Shown: positions 34,101 through 44,763, numbered from the stretch's first letter. The stretch: 64,000 bases of DNA from Porodaedalea pini (GCA_002794775.1 NBAY01000006.1:62001-126000), one strand, 5' to 3'. Program-made: numbers and translations. The notes: a model not told the origin generated them from the sequence alone.

Positions 34101-35338
34101 TAGATTTTACAGTCAGAGAGCTTTGATCCCGGTTTGAGTTCAATAGCATGATCCCAAGGGCGTCTCTCTGGTAACTGATCGAATTCCTGTTCACTGAAGA
34201 CGTCCGCGAACTCTTTGACATAGTTCGGGACTTCCTCGAGCACCTGTTGTCTGCCCTTCAGCGCTTTTCTCGGATCGGACTTAATGTACCTGTCCCAATC
34301 GAAGAGGAAGAGCTGATCGCCATCTTCAAGTTCCACCAAATCAAGGTTTTCGTCGGGGTCTGCATCAATGTCCTCTAGACTACGGATATAGCCGCATACA
34401 TCGGGGCATCGATCAAATTCGATCGTTGATTTTTGCCAGTCGATGTTGGGATTGTGCAGCTTTAACCATTCATGTCCGATGAACACATCTGTTTTCCCTA
34501 GATCTGTGACCGCGAAGTGGATGCGCTCCGAATGATCTTTAATCGTCATGCGCATTTCCACAAACTCTGTGATCGAACCGTCCTTGTTGAGCGTGCCGTC
34601 AGCATTATAGACTCGGATTGGGATAGGTGTCTTTTTTGTCCGGATCTGATGCTTTTCGACGAAGGATCGGTTGATACATGAGCCAGTGCAGCCACTGTCC
34701 AGTAGGGCGTCTACCTTGAACTGGTTACCGGTGTCGGTCGTTTGAAGGAGAATCGGTACCATGAGCTGTTGCCCCCGAGACCCTCTTACGAACCGTTTCG
34801 GACCCCTCAGGTCCCTAACAGCTGCCACGGCATCTGGTTCTTCTAGCGCAATGATTTGACGCACCGTCTCTTCATTCGCTTCAGCATGCCTCTGCTGTTT
34901 CATCCACACTCGGAGAGTCGTTAAAGCACTTTCGAGTTTATCCTCTTTGAGACGCCGTACTACCCATGGGGCCGTAAAGGGGACAGGGCGATCTCTCCAG
35001 GACTTCCTCTCAGCTTGTTTCGACGAGTTTTCATTTTTCACGGATTTCGGTTCAGTTCCGGCCAAGGAAGAAATAGAATTAAAAGATTCAGAACAGGGTT
35101 TTACATGATTTTTTGACACAGGAGTAGGACGAGATGATGAGGCAGACGTGTTGTTACATATAGGCATATCTATACTACTAGCTACTGGTACAGGGACAGA
35201 AGGAATATTTTTGTGAGTGGCATTGCTTTTTACATTTTTTTGTATTTTATCTAAATTATCTACAGAGTCCATAGAATTATCAAAAATGGCCGTTTGAAAA
35301 ACCGAAACTGAACCTATCCCAGTCAGTGCCGTGTTCAC
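31199..35338 (-). CDS. gypsy Pol with C-terminal chromodomain
   Basis: About 1379 codons are open without interruption. The first in-frame codon at the gag overlap is GTG, not ATG. Domains in order: Ser-rich linker; aspartic protease (DSGCTGSCINRSF, about residue 214); reverse transcriptase (GKLRPVQDYRRLNE, YMDDILIF); RNase H (ADSSHFANGAILSQ, YEIYDKEMFAIMCAL); integrase with HHCC zinc finger (HHDSTLAGHPGRYKT, CDACQRTK) and catalytic core (DRFSKQVHAIP, HDRGSQFES, YHPQTDGQTERINQ). A chromodomain (EYEVEKVVDSKLVRGKLKYL, VHWKGYPNEERTWEP) follows. Chromodomains of this class are known to bind histone H3 methyl-lysine and guide integration to heterochromatin. All catalytic motifs look intact, so the element may be active. 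Confidence 0.95.
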   Translation of the reverse strand: MNTALTGIGSVSVFQTAIFDNSMDSVDNLDKIQKNVKSNATHKNIPSVPVPVASSIDMPICNNTSASSSRPTPVSKNHVKPCSESFNSISSLAGTEPKSVKNENSSKQAERKSWRDRPVPFTAPWVVRRLKEDKLESALTTLRVWMKQQRHAEANEETVRQIIALEEPDAVAAVRDLRGPKRFVRGSRGQQLMVPILLQTTDTGNQFKVDALLDSGCTGSCINRSFVEKHQIRTKKTPIPIRVYNADGTLNKDGSITEFVEMRMTIKDHSERIHFAVTDLGKTDVFIGHEWLKLHNPNIDWQKSTIEFDRCPDVCGYIRSLEDIDADPDENLDLVELEDGDQLFLFDWDRYIKSDPRKALKGRQQVLEEVPNYVKEFADVFSEQEFDQLPERRPWDHAIELKPGSKLSDCKIYPLSPSEQVALDEFLTENLRTGRIRNSQSEMASPFFFIKKKDGKLRPVQDYRRLNEMTVKNKYPLPLIQELIDKTKQAKFFTKLDIRWGYNNIRIREGDEHKAAFRTNRGLFEPTVMFFGLTNSPATFQGFMNEIFRELVNDGHVIVYMDDILIFARTREHHDKLVRQVLEVLRANKLFLKPEKCSFAQETVNYLGHILGNGQIRMDPAKVAGVKDWPVPKNKKELQSFLGFCNYYRRFILAFSHYAKPLTALTGDVEWKWEVEQQEAFERLKQKLCEEPVLTVPTDDGQFRVEADSSHFANGAILSQFVDGKWHPIAYRSQALSQAERNYEIYDKEMFAIMCALDDWRQYLLGATQTFEIWSDHLNLQYFRKPQKINHRQARWLQELADYDFKLFHKPGALMTKADLLSRRADHERGENDNIDIVLLKPDLFVNETLLEALDADFVKRIKRVRNNRDRAVVKALERKEREWEEEEGLLMWKGRIYVPKDHKLREDIIRNHHDSTLAGHPGRYKTHELITRNYWWPGIQRDVRMYVEGCDACQRTKAHRAKPHNPLNPNEIPKGPWEIVTADLIGELPESNGHNAICVFVDRFSKQVHAIPTSVSITSEGMARLYRDHVFRLHGIPRKFIHDRGSQFESKFMNELYRLLGIEGNPSTAYHPQTDGQTERINQEIEQYLRLFVNHHQSDWAEWLALAEFAYNDKEQTSTGASPFFVNHGRHPYKGTNPRRESTNESAKQFADRMAKIREETESALKHAAETMKRFYDRTKGESIEYKPGEKVMLEGTHLKTDRPMKKLGDKRYGPFIVEKKIGTSAYRLKLPRTWKKVYPVFNEVLLSPYHEPQYTSQKQDLPPPPEIIDDVPEYEVEKVVDSKLVRGKLKYLVHWKGYPNEERTWEPIENLTNSQEAIDEFHKSTPSAPRALNTLEMSQLKFRPVFEMTEPERQKGVAQWWAGKFQGREQGRSGRSP

Positions 35339-36420
35339 TGCTGGGGTTCCGCAAAATCCAACTCCCGCTCAAAGAGCGCCTCCTCTTCTTCCTCCACAAA
35401 GTCTGACTCCTTGAGCGTCGCGGTCTCGTCTGCCCAGACTTTTCTTTCTCGGGGTTCCATTCCCATCAACACAGCCCTTATCACCTTCTTCTGCATCGGG
35501 CAATTCCTCTGTAGATGTCCAGATTCCTTGCAGTAGTAGCAGAGTCCAGCTTTCCTCAGCTCTTCGAGTGAGACGTCCATCGGCTTCCCCATGCCTCCAT
35601 ATGTGACTCCGGTGGCATCGCGTCTTTCGGGGATTCTCGGTGTGAACGTCTGGGTAGGTTTTGGTGGGAGCACCTGAGGTCTGGACGGGGCAGCGCGCAT
35701 TTGTTCGATGGCCTTCATCTGACGTCTAGCGTTGTCGAATCGAATGGCTTTTTCTTGCCAGCCTTTGTACGTGGTTGGGACCGTGTCACTCATTTCGATT
35801 CGGTATACGATCTCTCTATCCAAGGCTTTCGTCAGTTTGTGGATGAGGGTGTCGTCATTCTTTGCGTCATCGTTGTATCCTGCCGCACGGCGATAGATGT
35901 CGAACTGCTGGAAGAATTGGTCGGCTGTGATGTCTCGGGTGTGCTTCCAGCTATCCAATTTTTGCATGGCGTTCATGCGTTCGTTCGGATCTCCGAACGC
36001 TTTCTCCAGCTGTTCGTTAAACTTCTGGCGACTGACGAGCGAAAAGATCAGATAGCCGTCCATCTTGATGCTTTCCAGGAAGTTCTGTGCCCAGAGTGCG
36101 GCCGAGCCTTCCGTCATGAACGACAACACGAAAAGGAAGTAGTCCTTGTCGTTCATGAAGTCCTCTGCGTTAGCTTCAACGTAAAGGGTGATGGCACGTT
36201 CGAACTTCTTGTAGTCTCGTCCGTTGAACGTTTCGGGTTTGGCGATATGTCTTCCTCCACTGCGGCTTGTTGGTGGAGGGACAGGTGCGGCTGCGGCTGC
36301 TGGCGTGGGGGTTGCGAGTAATCCCAGGCCGTGTAGCGCGTTGATGATCTCCTGCATCATGTCGTTTGAGATCGTCGGAGTTGCGGCTGCTGGCGCAGCT
36401 GGGGCTTGGGGTTCTGCCAT
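35335..36420 (-). CDS. gypsy Gag
   Basis: 361 aa from the ATG at 36420. An Ala/Pro-rich N-terminus is followed by a retrotransposon gag domain (ETFNGRDYKKFERAITLYVEAN, NDKDYFLFVLSFMTEGSAALWAQNF, FGDPNERMNAMQKL). A single CCHC knuckle CYYCKESGHLQRNC lies near residue 300. It forms the virus-like particle and binds element RNA. The stop overlaps the pol frame: pol lies in the -1 frame relative to gag, with open sequence through the overlap, so frameshifting or reinitiation is needed. The leader between LTR and gag is about 855 bp. Confidence 0.9.
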   Translation of the reverse strand: MAEPQAPAAPAAATPTISNDMMQEIINALHGLGLLATPTPAAAAAPVPPPTSRSGGRHIAKPETFNGRDYKKFERAITLYVEANAEDFMNDKDYFLFVLSFMTEGSAALWAQNFLESIKMDGYLIFSLVSRQKFNEQLEKAFGDPNERMNAMQKLDSWKHTRDITADQFFQQFDIYRRAAGYNDDAKNDDTLIHKLTKALDREIVYRIEMSDTVPTTYKGWQEKAIRFDNARRQMKAIEQMRAAPSRPQVLPPKPTQTFTPRIPERRDATGVTYGGMGKPMDVSLEELRKAGLCYYCKESGHLQRNCPMQKKVIRAVLMGMEPRERKVWADETATLKESDFVEEEEEALFERELDFAEPQQ

Positions 36421-37262
36421 GATAGGTGGTGGTGTTGGTGATGGGTGGGGTGGTTGGTGGGCTCCTAGCTCGTCGTCTAGGCGTACCAGGTCGTCGTCGG
36501 TCAGGGGTGGTAGTTGTGCGAGGACAGCGTCGGCAGTGTCTTCTGGTGGTGTATTCCACCGCTGTGCCGCTGATCCAGGCAGTCGAGCGTACGGGTGTGG
36601 AGCCAGCTCAAATCAGAGACAACACTGCCAGCCGACAGGTGGTGCGGACGCCTGCGGGTCTGATTGAGCGCTGTAACAAAACTCCTGATGTGGTGGTCGA
36701 CTTTCACTTGCTGATCAAACCCGGATCTTCCTCTGTGAAGACTCCAACGGGCGCCAAGGGACCTTTCCGAAGATCACCCCCAAGGCCTGGTAGCTACTCT
36801 CGAGTGGGTCGGACTCAACGTTACCCCCTCTCAAACGAGCGCTAGTTGATCGAATAGAAAGAGGACGGCGGGTTGTGAAACGAGTGAGTTTAATAATGAA
36901 GGTAAGGAATTAACGACGTATCGGCCTGATCGATGCACGTGAGATCGATCTAAGAATAGGTGTGGGTCGAAGCGATCGTAGTCGGGGTCGCAGTCCAAGT
37001 CGTCGGACGCGTCGGATGAGAATGTTGGTCTAGAGTTCGGGGTTACGGACAGGTAGTGGTCGGTTTTGAGGTTGTTGGATGAGATGAGGGTTGAGAGTGA
37101 TGATGATAGATAGTAGGAATAGTTCAATGGTGAGAGTGATTTGCGGGGTACAGGTGAAGGTGTAGATGGTAGCGCGGTAGAGAGATCGTTGTTGGTAGGA
37201 GATGCGAATGTTTAGAGCCAGCGTGGCGTTGGTGACTGAGAATGCGCAAGGCGGTAGGGGTA

Positions 37263-37273
37263 AGTTTCGACCT
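37263..37273 (-). promoter_or_regulatory. Candidate self-priming PBS of the gypsy element
   Basis: Two nucleotides inside the 5' LTR the minus strand reads AGGTCGAAACT. This is exactly complementary over 11 nt to AGTTTCGACCT at 37442-37432, the predicted 5' end of the element mRNA. No TGG-starting tRNA site is seen here. The arrangement copies the self-priming mechanism of S. pombe Tf1, which also uses 11 nt. Confidence 0.65.
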
Positions 37274-37275
37274 TG

Positions 37276-37722
37276 TGTCAGCGACGGACTACGGGTACGC
37301 AAATGGTAGCCGGGTCGCGCGGAACTCAGTCAGAGGAGGAGGGAGACAAGAGAGAGAGCAGTGAGCCAGGGGGAACTGACACAGCGCGGAGATAAGGAAT
37401 AGCTTCTGGACGTAGCCAGGTAGAATTGACCAGGTCGAAACTAGGGGATAAGTACAGGAGGACTACCTACTTATATACCCTTCAGCGGCTGTGCACGGAC
37501 CAGGGAATTAACTACTACATAAGGATAGATGATAGAACGTTGTGGAACTTCATAGAATAATGAAATCATAGGATCGGTCAGCGAGTAAGGATAGTGTGAG
37601 AAGGAGCGTAATGAATAATGAGTAAGCAGGAATAAGTGTGATTAGTGATGGATGGATAAGATATGATAAGATAAGATAAGAGAAAATGATAAGATAAGAT
37701 AATTTAAAAAGTGTCCATGACA
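37276..37722 (-). repeat. gypsy 5' LTR
   Basis: 447 bp. On the minus strand a TATATAA box (37477-37471) precedes by about 35 nt the sequence AGTTTCGACCT (37442-37432), a plausible transcription start. Confidence 0.93.
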
Positions 37723-40700
37723 CAAACGAGGAACCGCCTCAACCTCCGCAAGAAGCAGACACAGCCAATTCAACTCCTGAAGGATCTCAAGTTGGTCAAG
37801 ATGAATCAAATGACTCTCAAGAAGGCTCCTACACCTTTTGCTTCAATGTTCCCAATCCTCCTCCTCCGTCTCAGGATGCTTTCGCTTCTAGGAACACTGG
37901 GACTTTCTGGCAAGTTATACTACTGCTTGTATCATACCTCAACCTTTGCTTTCACCTCCCTCATCGCACCTGCGATGTCATCCTCAATGTTCTTTGATTG
38001 GTCTTTTCATGCTTGGGATGCTTTCTGCCAACAGACAAGACGGCTACTACTCTACGGACAGTATTCAACTCACTGGGATTCAAGGACCCATTTGTTATTC
38101 TTCCTGTGTGTCCTACATGCTGGCAAATCTTCCCAGATGACTCGCCTGTTGACCTGAAGTGCGACAACTGTGACGAACCGCTCTTCAAGACCAAGACAAG
38201 CCTTCAAACTGACTTCGATAGCTCAAATGACAAAGACGAAGTCCAGATGAGCACAGCTTGTCTGAAGTGTCCTTTCTATGCTGTGAGCTCGCAACTGCCA
38301 GCTTTCATATGCTGCTTCGAGGATGTGCTTGACAAATGGTGTCTCAAAGAGTGGGAGGAGGGTGTCCTGAAGGAGATTATGGACGGTCGGGTCTGGAATA
38401 CGATACTGGCTGCTGATAATTCTCTTTTTTTCTTTCCAGATGACCCCAATGAACTACGACTTGGTGTGATACTACATTTTGATGGGTGAGTCGCATTCTT
38501 TCTCCCATTTATGCTATTCTAACAATGCTTCTTACTTTACCAAAGCTTTGGTGGTGAGCGAGGGAGAAACGAGCCAAGCTACAGCTCCGGTGTTCTCTCC
38601 CATTGCATTGCAAATCTTCCAGTTCACCTCAGGTGAGTTTTTAATTATATCTTTGCTATATAAACTTATACTATCACTTCAAGATACCAGCCAGGAAATC
38701 TTCTGGTGACTGAATTAATGCCGGGGCTGATGGAGTTCTCATGCGACGAGCTGCAGTTCCTTCTTGAAGCGGATGTTAACAACAAGAAGCAGCTTTATGA
38801 GGAAGGAATAGTCGTGAAGATGCCGCGGCATCCTAACGGTACATTCTTTTGCTATCCATTTGATCAAGGGACTGCTTTAGATACATATATTTTGAGCTAA
38901 TCTGCTATTATTCTTTTTTATCTTCTCACTAGGTCAGCATGTCCATGTCGTTTGCATTGCAGACTGCTGCGATCACCCTACAATGTGTCGGATCTGTGGC
39001 TTTGCAGACCATTCGCACATGACTCGCTTTTGCACACACTGCAAGATACCTCGGGAATCTCTGTACTCAATAGATGGACTGACAGTCGGTAGTGAGTTTA
39101 TATATATATATTTATTGATTTTTTTAAATCCCCTTTTTCCTTACAGAATACGAAGCACGCACGGATGCTGAGCACCACGCTCACTCGCAAGCATACAAGG
39201 ATGCAGAACCTGGCAACAAACCGGATGAGCACGAGGGCTTCTTCAGGGAGAATGGAGCGCGCTACTATGCGATGTCTCAACTCCCTTATTTCGATGCGGT
39301 CAGGACTCCATCATTGATCCTATGCACAACATTCTTCTTGGTGAGTCCTTTATTCATTTAAAATACATAAAATGATGCTGTTTTTATTAGGTTTATGTCG
39401 ATGCCAATGGCTCAACTCCTGGATCTGCCGGAAAGTCCTGTGAGAGTGTATGGCTGTGAAGCCACGCGAGTTGGATCAAGTCCACTCGTACCTTTGATCG
39501 GTAAGTCAAATAATTTTGTTGGGAGAGCAAAAGCGAACTAACGTATTGATAGTTTGAGATGCCGTCTTGGGTCGGCCATCTTCCAAACCAGGTTGGATAT
39601 CCTGCAGGCAGTTTGCTTTCTGCAGATGAATACAAGGCGCTCATTCTAGTATACTGCCCGATAATAGTAAGTTTCCCCGTACTTTATTTTCAATTAATCA
39701 TACTATATATTCAACTAATTTTACTTAAATTCAATTAATAGATCCCTCTTATCTGGAGAGAGTGGCAGCTGCTCGCCCAAGCGGAGTTCGACAAGGCAAT
39801 TTTAAAATGGGAGGCTAACAAAGTCAATCCAGACACAGAGTCTATGGAAAGACTGAAGCTTTGTATGCATCCCAATGATGCCGATAACTTCCTGAAGCTT
39901 GCGACCACCCTCAAAATCATACTCAGCTGTACTATTAGGCTTGCTGATCTCCCACAAGCAAAACAGCTCCTGGAGGAGTATCTTGAAGGGTATCTTTCAG
40001 TAAGTTTGCTTCTGTTACCTCTAAAATAATAACTATATGCATACAGATTCATGGGGTCGACGTCAAACCCAATCACCATTGGGTTACTCACCTTTTCAAA
40101 CAGATAGAAGACTTTGGGCCCGTGTACAGCTTCTGGACCTTCACAAGCGAACGGCTCAACAAGGTGCTCAAGAGTTTCACGACTAATAACCACAATGGCG
40201 GCGAGATCGAGACCTCGTTCTTGCGTGCATTTTGTAGGAATGCTCTGCTCCAATGGCTCGTAAGTGCAGCTTAAAACTGCGCAATTGTCTACATTAATAC
40301 TGTTAATATATTATCTATTCTAGTTGCATTCTCTCGCTTTACAGCCCTGTGAGGATGATGGTAGACTTAGCAAGGTGGCCTCTCTCATGCTCGGAGAGGA
40401 CAGCGATATCAGAGGGATGGTTGCTTCAATAAATACTATGGTTCAGGAAGTTGAGGAGCATACAGTAGACTGTAAGTTCTTAAATTCCTGGGTCGCCTTT
40501 CCCTTCCCTTTATGAGACGATAAAATATGTTTCTTTTCATTTTATAGGCAACTTAGGCATCAGGAGGCCCTGCCTTGGTCCAGCGGTCACGAAGAGCTTA
40601 TCTAGTGATGTCCAGGTTTCTTTACTGGAGTATTATGGCGATTCTCATCCCAAGGCTGACGTCTGCTCTCGAGCATCGAGACATACTCTAATCAGCAACT

Positions 40701-41740
40701 ATTTGGTTGCTTTAGCTAAGTACCACATGTATTTAATCATCGATGGCTGAAGGATCATCCCTTCAACTTCAGCAGCAAAAGCCTCAGATGCCATTATCCA
40801 AATGGCATTTGACGGCCAAATATATGTTGGACAGGTAATGGTGGTGTTTTTGCACCACCAATTTCGCATTGAGCAGTCAACGACGCTCGTGCACATCTGA
40901 TGGTTCCGCCACCTCAATGATTTCAATACATCAACCTGGGATCCATAGTAAGTTCTTTCTCTTTAATTTGATCTTCTTTAGATACTAATATTAATATTCT
41001 ATCCCAACTCCTTGAGCCACGAACTTAAGGTTTTTTTTGGGAATACAATATATATCTGCGAGCAGGCGATGAAGGCCCACTGCCGCTCATCACGCCCGAC
41101 CTCATCAAATCCCAGGCGGCCCATGCTACGATAGAGCTATGGAACATCCATCGATCAGATGCGGATGAGGATGAGCCGCCTGGGATGAGGCTGGCTTGGG
41201 CTACGACTGGCCTATCATGGGTAAGTGAAACAGAATAATACAATATTAATATATATTGCTTCTAACTACATGTACAGGAAGTCTTGGTTATCTAGCTACG
41301 GGGTACAAAATGTCTTGATTGTCAATTGTCCGCTTCCGCACAGCTCTCCTTGGTTCCAAAGCCCACCAGGTCCTTGTGTTTGGTAAGAAATGGCTCTTCA
41401 AGGGTCTTCCCCATGACGTGGGTCATATGCTACGTCTCGTCCACCATGAATGGGAAGGGTGAGATGTTCGGGATCCAGTTATTGACGCGCCCAAGGTCCA
41501 CACGCGTATGAGACATGCCCTTTTTGCCAACGTCCAGCTTTGTGCTCTTGTGCCTAGTATCAAGCCATCCATAGATTAAATTAATCTAAAAAATGACTGG
41601 TGAGTTTTTATTATGGCATCTAGAAGCACAAAAAAAGACTGATGCATCTGAGCACATTGGTAAGTCCTTCCGTAACGAGATCTCAGCACATACAGACATG
41701 CGTGCATTCACTAAATGGGGTTCTGGTAGTAAATGATCAA

Positions 41741-43027
41741 TTAACTCACCTTATCAGACCTGAACGCAGGCCTAACCCTTTCCCAGATTACCGACTTCTC
41801 TCCCTGACGGTGGGGAGCAAATCCCATGGTGGTCTCCATTTTGGCATGATGGTATTGCTTCTCATCCTCATCGCTGTCTTCCAAGGAGCTCATGTAGTTG
41901 GACATCCAGTCTGTAAGTAATAGTGGCGTTGGATCCACTCCAAACGCGACCAGGTATTCTTCATTCATCTCAAGACGATCAATTTTTTTCTAATGAATAA
42001 AAAATAGTTAGCAAAGCCAGACGACATGAAAACCTTTGAGCAAATTCTGCAAGTGATGCTTTCATTTGTACTTACCTGCCACTTGTGCTGACCCTGAGTA
42101 TTCTTCTTTGTTTGAAGGGCGGCCTTTGCCTTTGTGGCATTGTTGGTTTTGTGGATGTAGGACACCTTCCAGTTGTGAAAGGCATCCTTTCCGAGCCAAT
42201 AAACATCCTGCTCAGTGAACGTGACGTCCTTGTGGCATAGCTTGAACGATTCGGCCACCTGAGATGTAAGTTTAATGATCTACATATTTGGCCAAAAAAA
42301 AAACCTACTGAATCCTTTTGCTCATCAAAAACTAGATGAGTGGCTTGGTTGATAAGCCGCTCGTTGTTCGAGTCCGTGACATCCTTCATAAAGTCTGGGA
42401 GAAGGATGTGGGTCCCATCTGCAAGCGTGTATTCACTGGGCAGCAGGTTTTCAGTTAGGACAGGCGAGTCGTCTGGTATGCCAGAGAGCTTCTTCATCTC
42501 TGCAGTAAGCAAGCTCTTTTTTTTTTTACTTCATTAGCTCCCCGGTCTGATCACAAATGATACCAGCAAGAACGTACCACGAACTCCCTATGGACTCGTT
42601 TTTCCTTCTCGGTAAGCTTTCTAGATTTATCCGTCAGTAACCTTTCTGACCCTTTCTTCTTTTTCTTCTTTCTCTTCTCCTATCCCTTGTCATCCGCATC
42701 TGCACCCACATTGTCCACATCTAAGCCCGCATCCTCAAGCTGGCGCTTGAACATGGTGACCTGGTCTTGAAGCTGTGAGAGCTTCTCGTCCTGGTCATCC
42801 ATAAGCACCTCGAGCTGCTCTATGCATAGCAGGATTGCATCGAGCGCGTCAGATGTGCTCAAACCTCTCTTGGAGGAGCTGTGAGGCGGCGGGGAGGATG
42901 CACCGTGGGTGAACAGCCGCGCATGACACGTACCGGTCGGGACAGATACCACTCGGGGAGTCTGGGAAGCGATGGCCCACATGCAGTCGAGAGCGAGGAG
43001 ACGTGGGTCAATGGTGGGGGGATTCAT
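41741..43027 (-). pseudogene. Second EnSpm gene (accessory protein), convergent, broken
   Basis: Segments start at 43027 (MNPPTIDPRLLALDCMWAI) and run through a coiled-coil piece (EQLEVLMDDQDEKLSQLQDQ), a Lys-rich stretch after an in-frame TAG near 42680, AEMKKLSGIPDDSPVL, and VTFTEQDVYWLGKDAFHNWKVSY. The end is a C-terminal acidic segment near 41741. Its role is unknown; CACTA elements often encode a DNA-binding accessory protein beside the transposase. At least one stop interrupts it. Confidence 0.55.
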
Positions 43028-43484
43028 GGGGGGACTTTCTGGCTTGCTTCACAATGTGGTTTGGGGGCCATTGCTTTTTTATTCAACTTTCTATCTTTTT
43101 TTTTGACGTGACACAATGCTAGCCTGTCATTAATTGATGTGTTATTTGCATGTATTTATTTTTTGTTACTAATATAGTAATTCTTTATAATATCTAATGG
43201 TCTCTGCCAGATGAAATTAGACGGCCTTTCCAGCCGTGATACAGATGCAATTAGATGGTATATACAAGACATTTCACAGATACAATTAGAGTATCTAAGC
43301 TCTTCTGGACTTAACTCCAGCAATATTGTCTAAACTAAGGGTCTGACAGGTGTGACTAGTGTGTTCTTCCAGATCTGTGACCGCCTTGGATTATATTACC
43401 TAGTACAGGGTATACTAGGTCACTTTAGATTTTCTATTTACAGCTGGGGTACCTCCGTATAGAAACACTTCACACGCGGTGCTT

Positions 43485-44320
43485 GTAGAATCACGCGACT
43501 GTATCATGACAGCCCTCCGAGGGGCCTAGCACTCATAGATCAGCCTGACATATCGAAAAGAACTTGGAGTCATTCACCGAATAGCCGCTGTGCTCGAGAC
43601 TGCCGGCATTGATATTCACCCCCAGCTTTGAGTGAGAAGAAGAAACTCTTAAGCACGTGTAAGTCCGGGAAGTGTACCATTCACGATGACGCCTTGCTTC
43701 TGAGAAACGAAGTGCGGCACTACCGCCGCAATGGAGTTGAACACCGAGCGATCGCTCAGATCGATGCACTTGTTAAAGTCACTGCTTCCGTTACTTCAAG
43801 TGAAGGCTGAGAACAGGAAAGAGGATTTATCGGTGGAATCGGAAGAAGAGCGAAGAGCTGTAATGACATAATTTGTTCACATAGCTGCCGCCCGCATTAT
43901 TGACGAGGACATCCAGCCCGCCGAATTTACTGATGGTCCTCTTGATGAGAGATGTCCATGAAGAGGACCTTGTCACATCGGCTTCATGTTACAGTAAGAG
44001 TCTTCCGGAGGTCACGGCTCAAGGGATTAGATGCCAGGTCGAATACGCACTCTGAACAAATCGCGCAGATCCTTTTTCTTGACCAATCATAGTATCAGCA
44101 AGACGCTTTCCTCTCTCTTCGTTCTAAGATACAAGAGGTTCAAGCACATAGCTGAATTGGAGCGGCAACGGACGTACAATGTCGGCAAATAACAACGTTG
44201 GCTCCTCTGCTAGCCATCCATCGCACAGTCGCCTCACTGAGCCCTGAGGCGCCTCCTGTGACGATTACGCTGCGTCTGAAGACGCTGAACGCAGGGCTTT
44301 AACCTTGCATGTCGCCGATG
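43485..44320 (-). pseudogene. SDR pseudogene, 5' half (copy B, exons 1-6)
   Basis: Exon-like segments match the intact [12 protein letters not shown] near 44260, the [13 protein letters not shown] region near 43900, VTEADFNK near 43780, and exon 6 near 43515-43540. The start region reads ATG CAA GGT TAA, so the N-terminus is terminated. In exon 6 the conserved Trp of LTWY is TGA. It is separated from exons 7-8 by the EnSpm insertion. Confidence 0.85.
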
Positions 44321-44508
44321 TCAAAAAGTAGTTCGGGGCTCTGAGATCTCCAATGGGCAACTTCGAAGATTTTGAAGCAAGCCGTGTGAAATCAGATAAG
44401 TCGGTCAGCTAATTTTCCCGATGAAAGTCCGAGGTTGATGCGTCCCACCTTTATCACTTGCTCCAAATGAGGGTGATTTGCGTCCCAGTCTGGAATAGAG
44501 TCTCAAGG

Positions 44509-44684
44509 CACGTGAATGTATGCATTAAACTGCATGCTTTCGCCATGGAGCCAACACGGCTGCAAGTTATACGCGAGCCCAGATTTTCTCATGCATATGA
44601 TTCCAGCATGCTTTATCTCATCGAAGGCTTCAACTTGCCGCTCACCTTCTGTAGCCGTCCCACCAAGCTCAGATGTATAAAAAG
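44509..44684 (+). promoter_or_regulatory. DUF1479 copy B promoter elements
   Basis: CACGTG lies at 44509-44514 and TATAAAAAG at 44676-44684, about 80 bp before the ATG. The rest of the former divergent promoter differs from copies A and C. Confidence 0.5.
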
Positions 44685-44763
44685 ACGGCTCGGAGGAACT
44701 TCGCCTTCTCCTCAATCTGTTGGATCCCCCTGACTAGCACGCGAGCAAGAATTTTACAAGAAT

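Larger units (their letters stand above)
30740..37722 (-). mobile_element. Ty3/gypsy chromovirus-type LTR retrotransposon, 6983 bp
   Basis: Two 447-bp LTRs (30740-31186, 37276-37722), both TGTCAG...CATGACA and identical as far as I could compare by eye, flank gag and pol on the minus strand. The target duplication is caaac (30735-30739, 37723-37727). It interrupts an exon of the EnSpm transposase gene: removing it and one caaac rejoins the frame as ...ENATN/EEPPQ. A purine tract (GAAGGGGAGGG, minus strand) abuts the 3' LTR at 31187-31200. Identical LTRs and open frames mark a very recent insertion. Confidence 0.96.
30280..41579 (+). pseudogene. Tnp2-like (Transposase_21) EnSpm transposase, decayed and split by gypsy
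   Basis: The N-terminus (MPK, intron, then RQCDCALC) begins at 30280. Frame evidence continues to ENATN at 30739 and resumes after the gypsy as EEPPQPPQEAD. The core after 38440 reads LRLGVILHFDG, SYSSGVLSHCIANLPVHLR, YQPGNLLVTELMPG, CDHPTMCRICGFADHSHMTRFC, YFDAVR and DPMHNILLG across several introns of about 50-60 bp. This pattern belongs to the Tnp2 family. Defects include stops near 30445 and 40750, a frameshift near 39310 between YFDAVR and DPMHN, and further stops. The last recognisable segment (FGKKWLFKGLPHDVGHMLRLVHHEWEG) lies before the stop at 41579. It was already decayed independently of the gypsy insertion. Confidence 0.82.
29865..43481. mobile_element. EnSpm/CACTA-type DNA transposon (13.6 kb with nested gypsy; 6.6 kb without)
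   Basis: The ends are CACCGCATGT (29865-29874) and its near-complement ACACGCGGTG (43472-43481), flanked by the 3-bp duplication ctt (29862-29864, 43482-43484). CAC ends, a 3-bp duplication, a Tnp2-type transposase and a second convergent gene fit the EnSpm/CACTA superfamily. Subterminal regions of about 300-400 bp hold many short TCTAG/CTAGGT/GACTAGT-like repeats in both orientations. It is inserted in intron 6 of the copy B SDR gene. Confidence 0.85.

Noticed and set aside
35701..36321. 206-codon plus-strand frame opposite gypsy gag
   Set aside because: An antisense shadow of gag; codon pattern and motifs belong to the minus strand.
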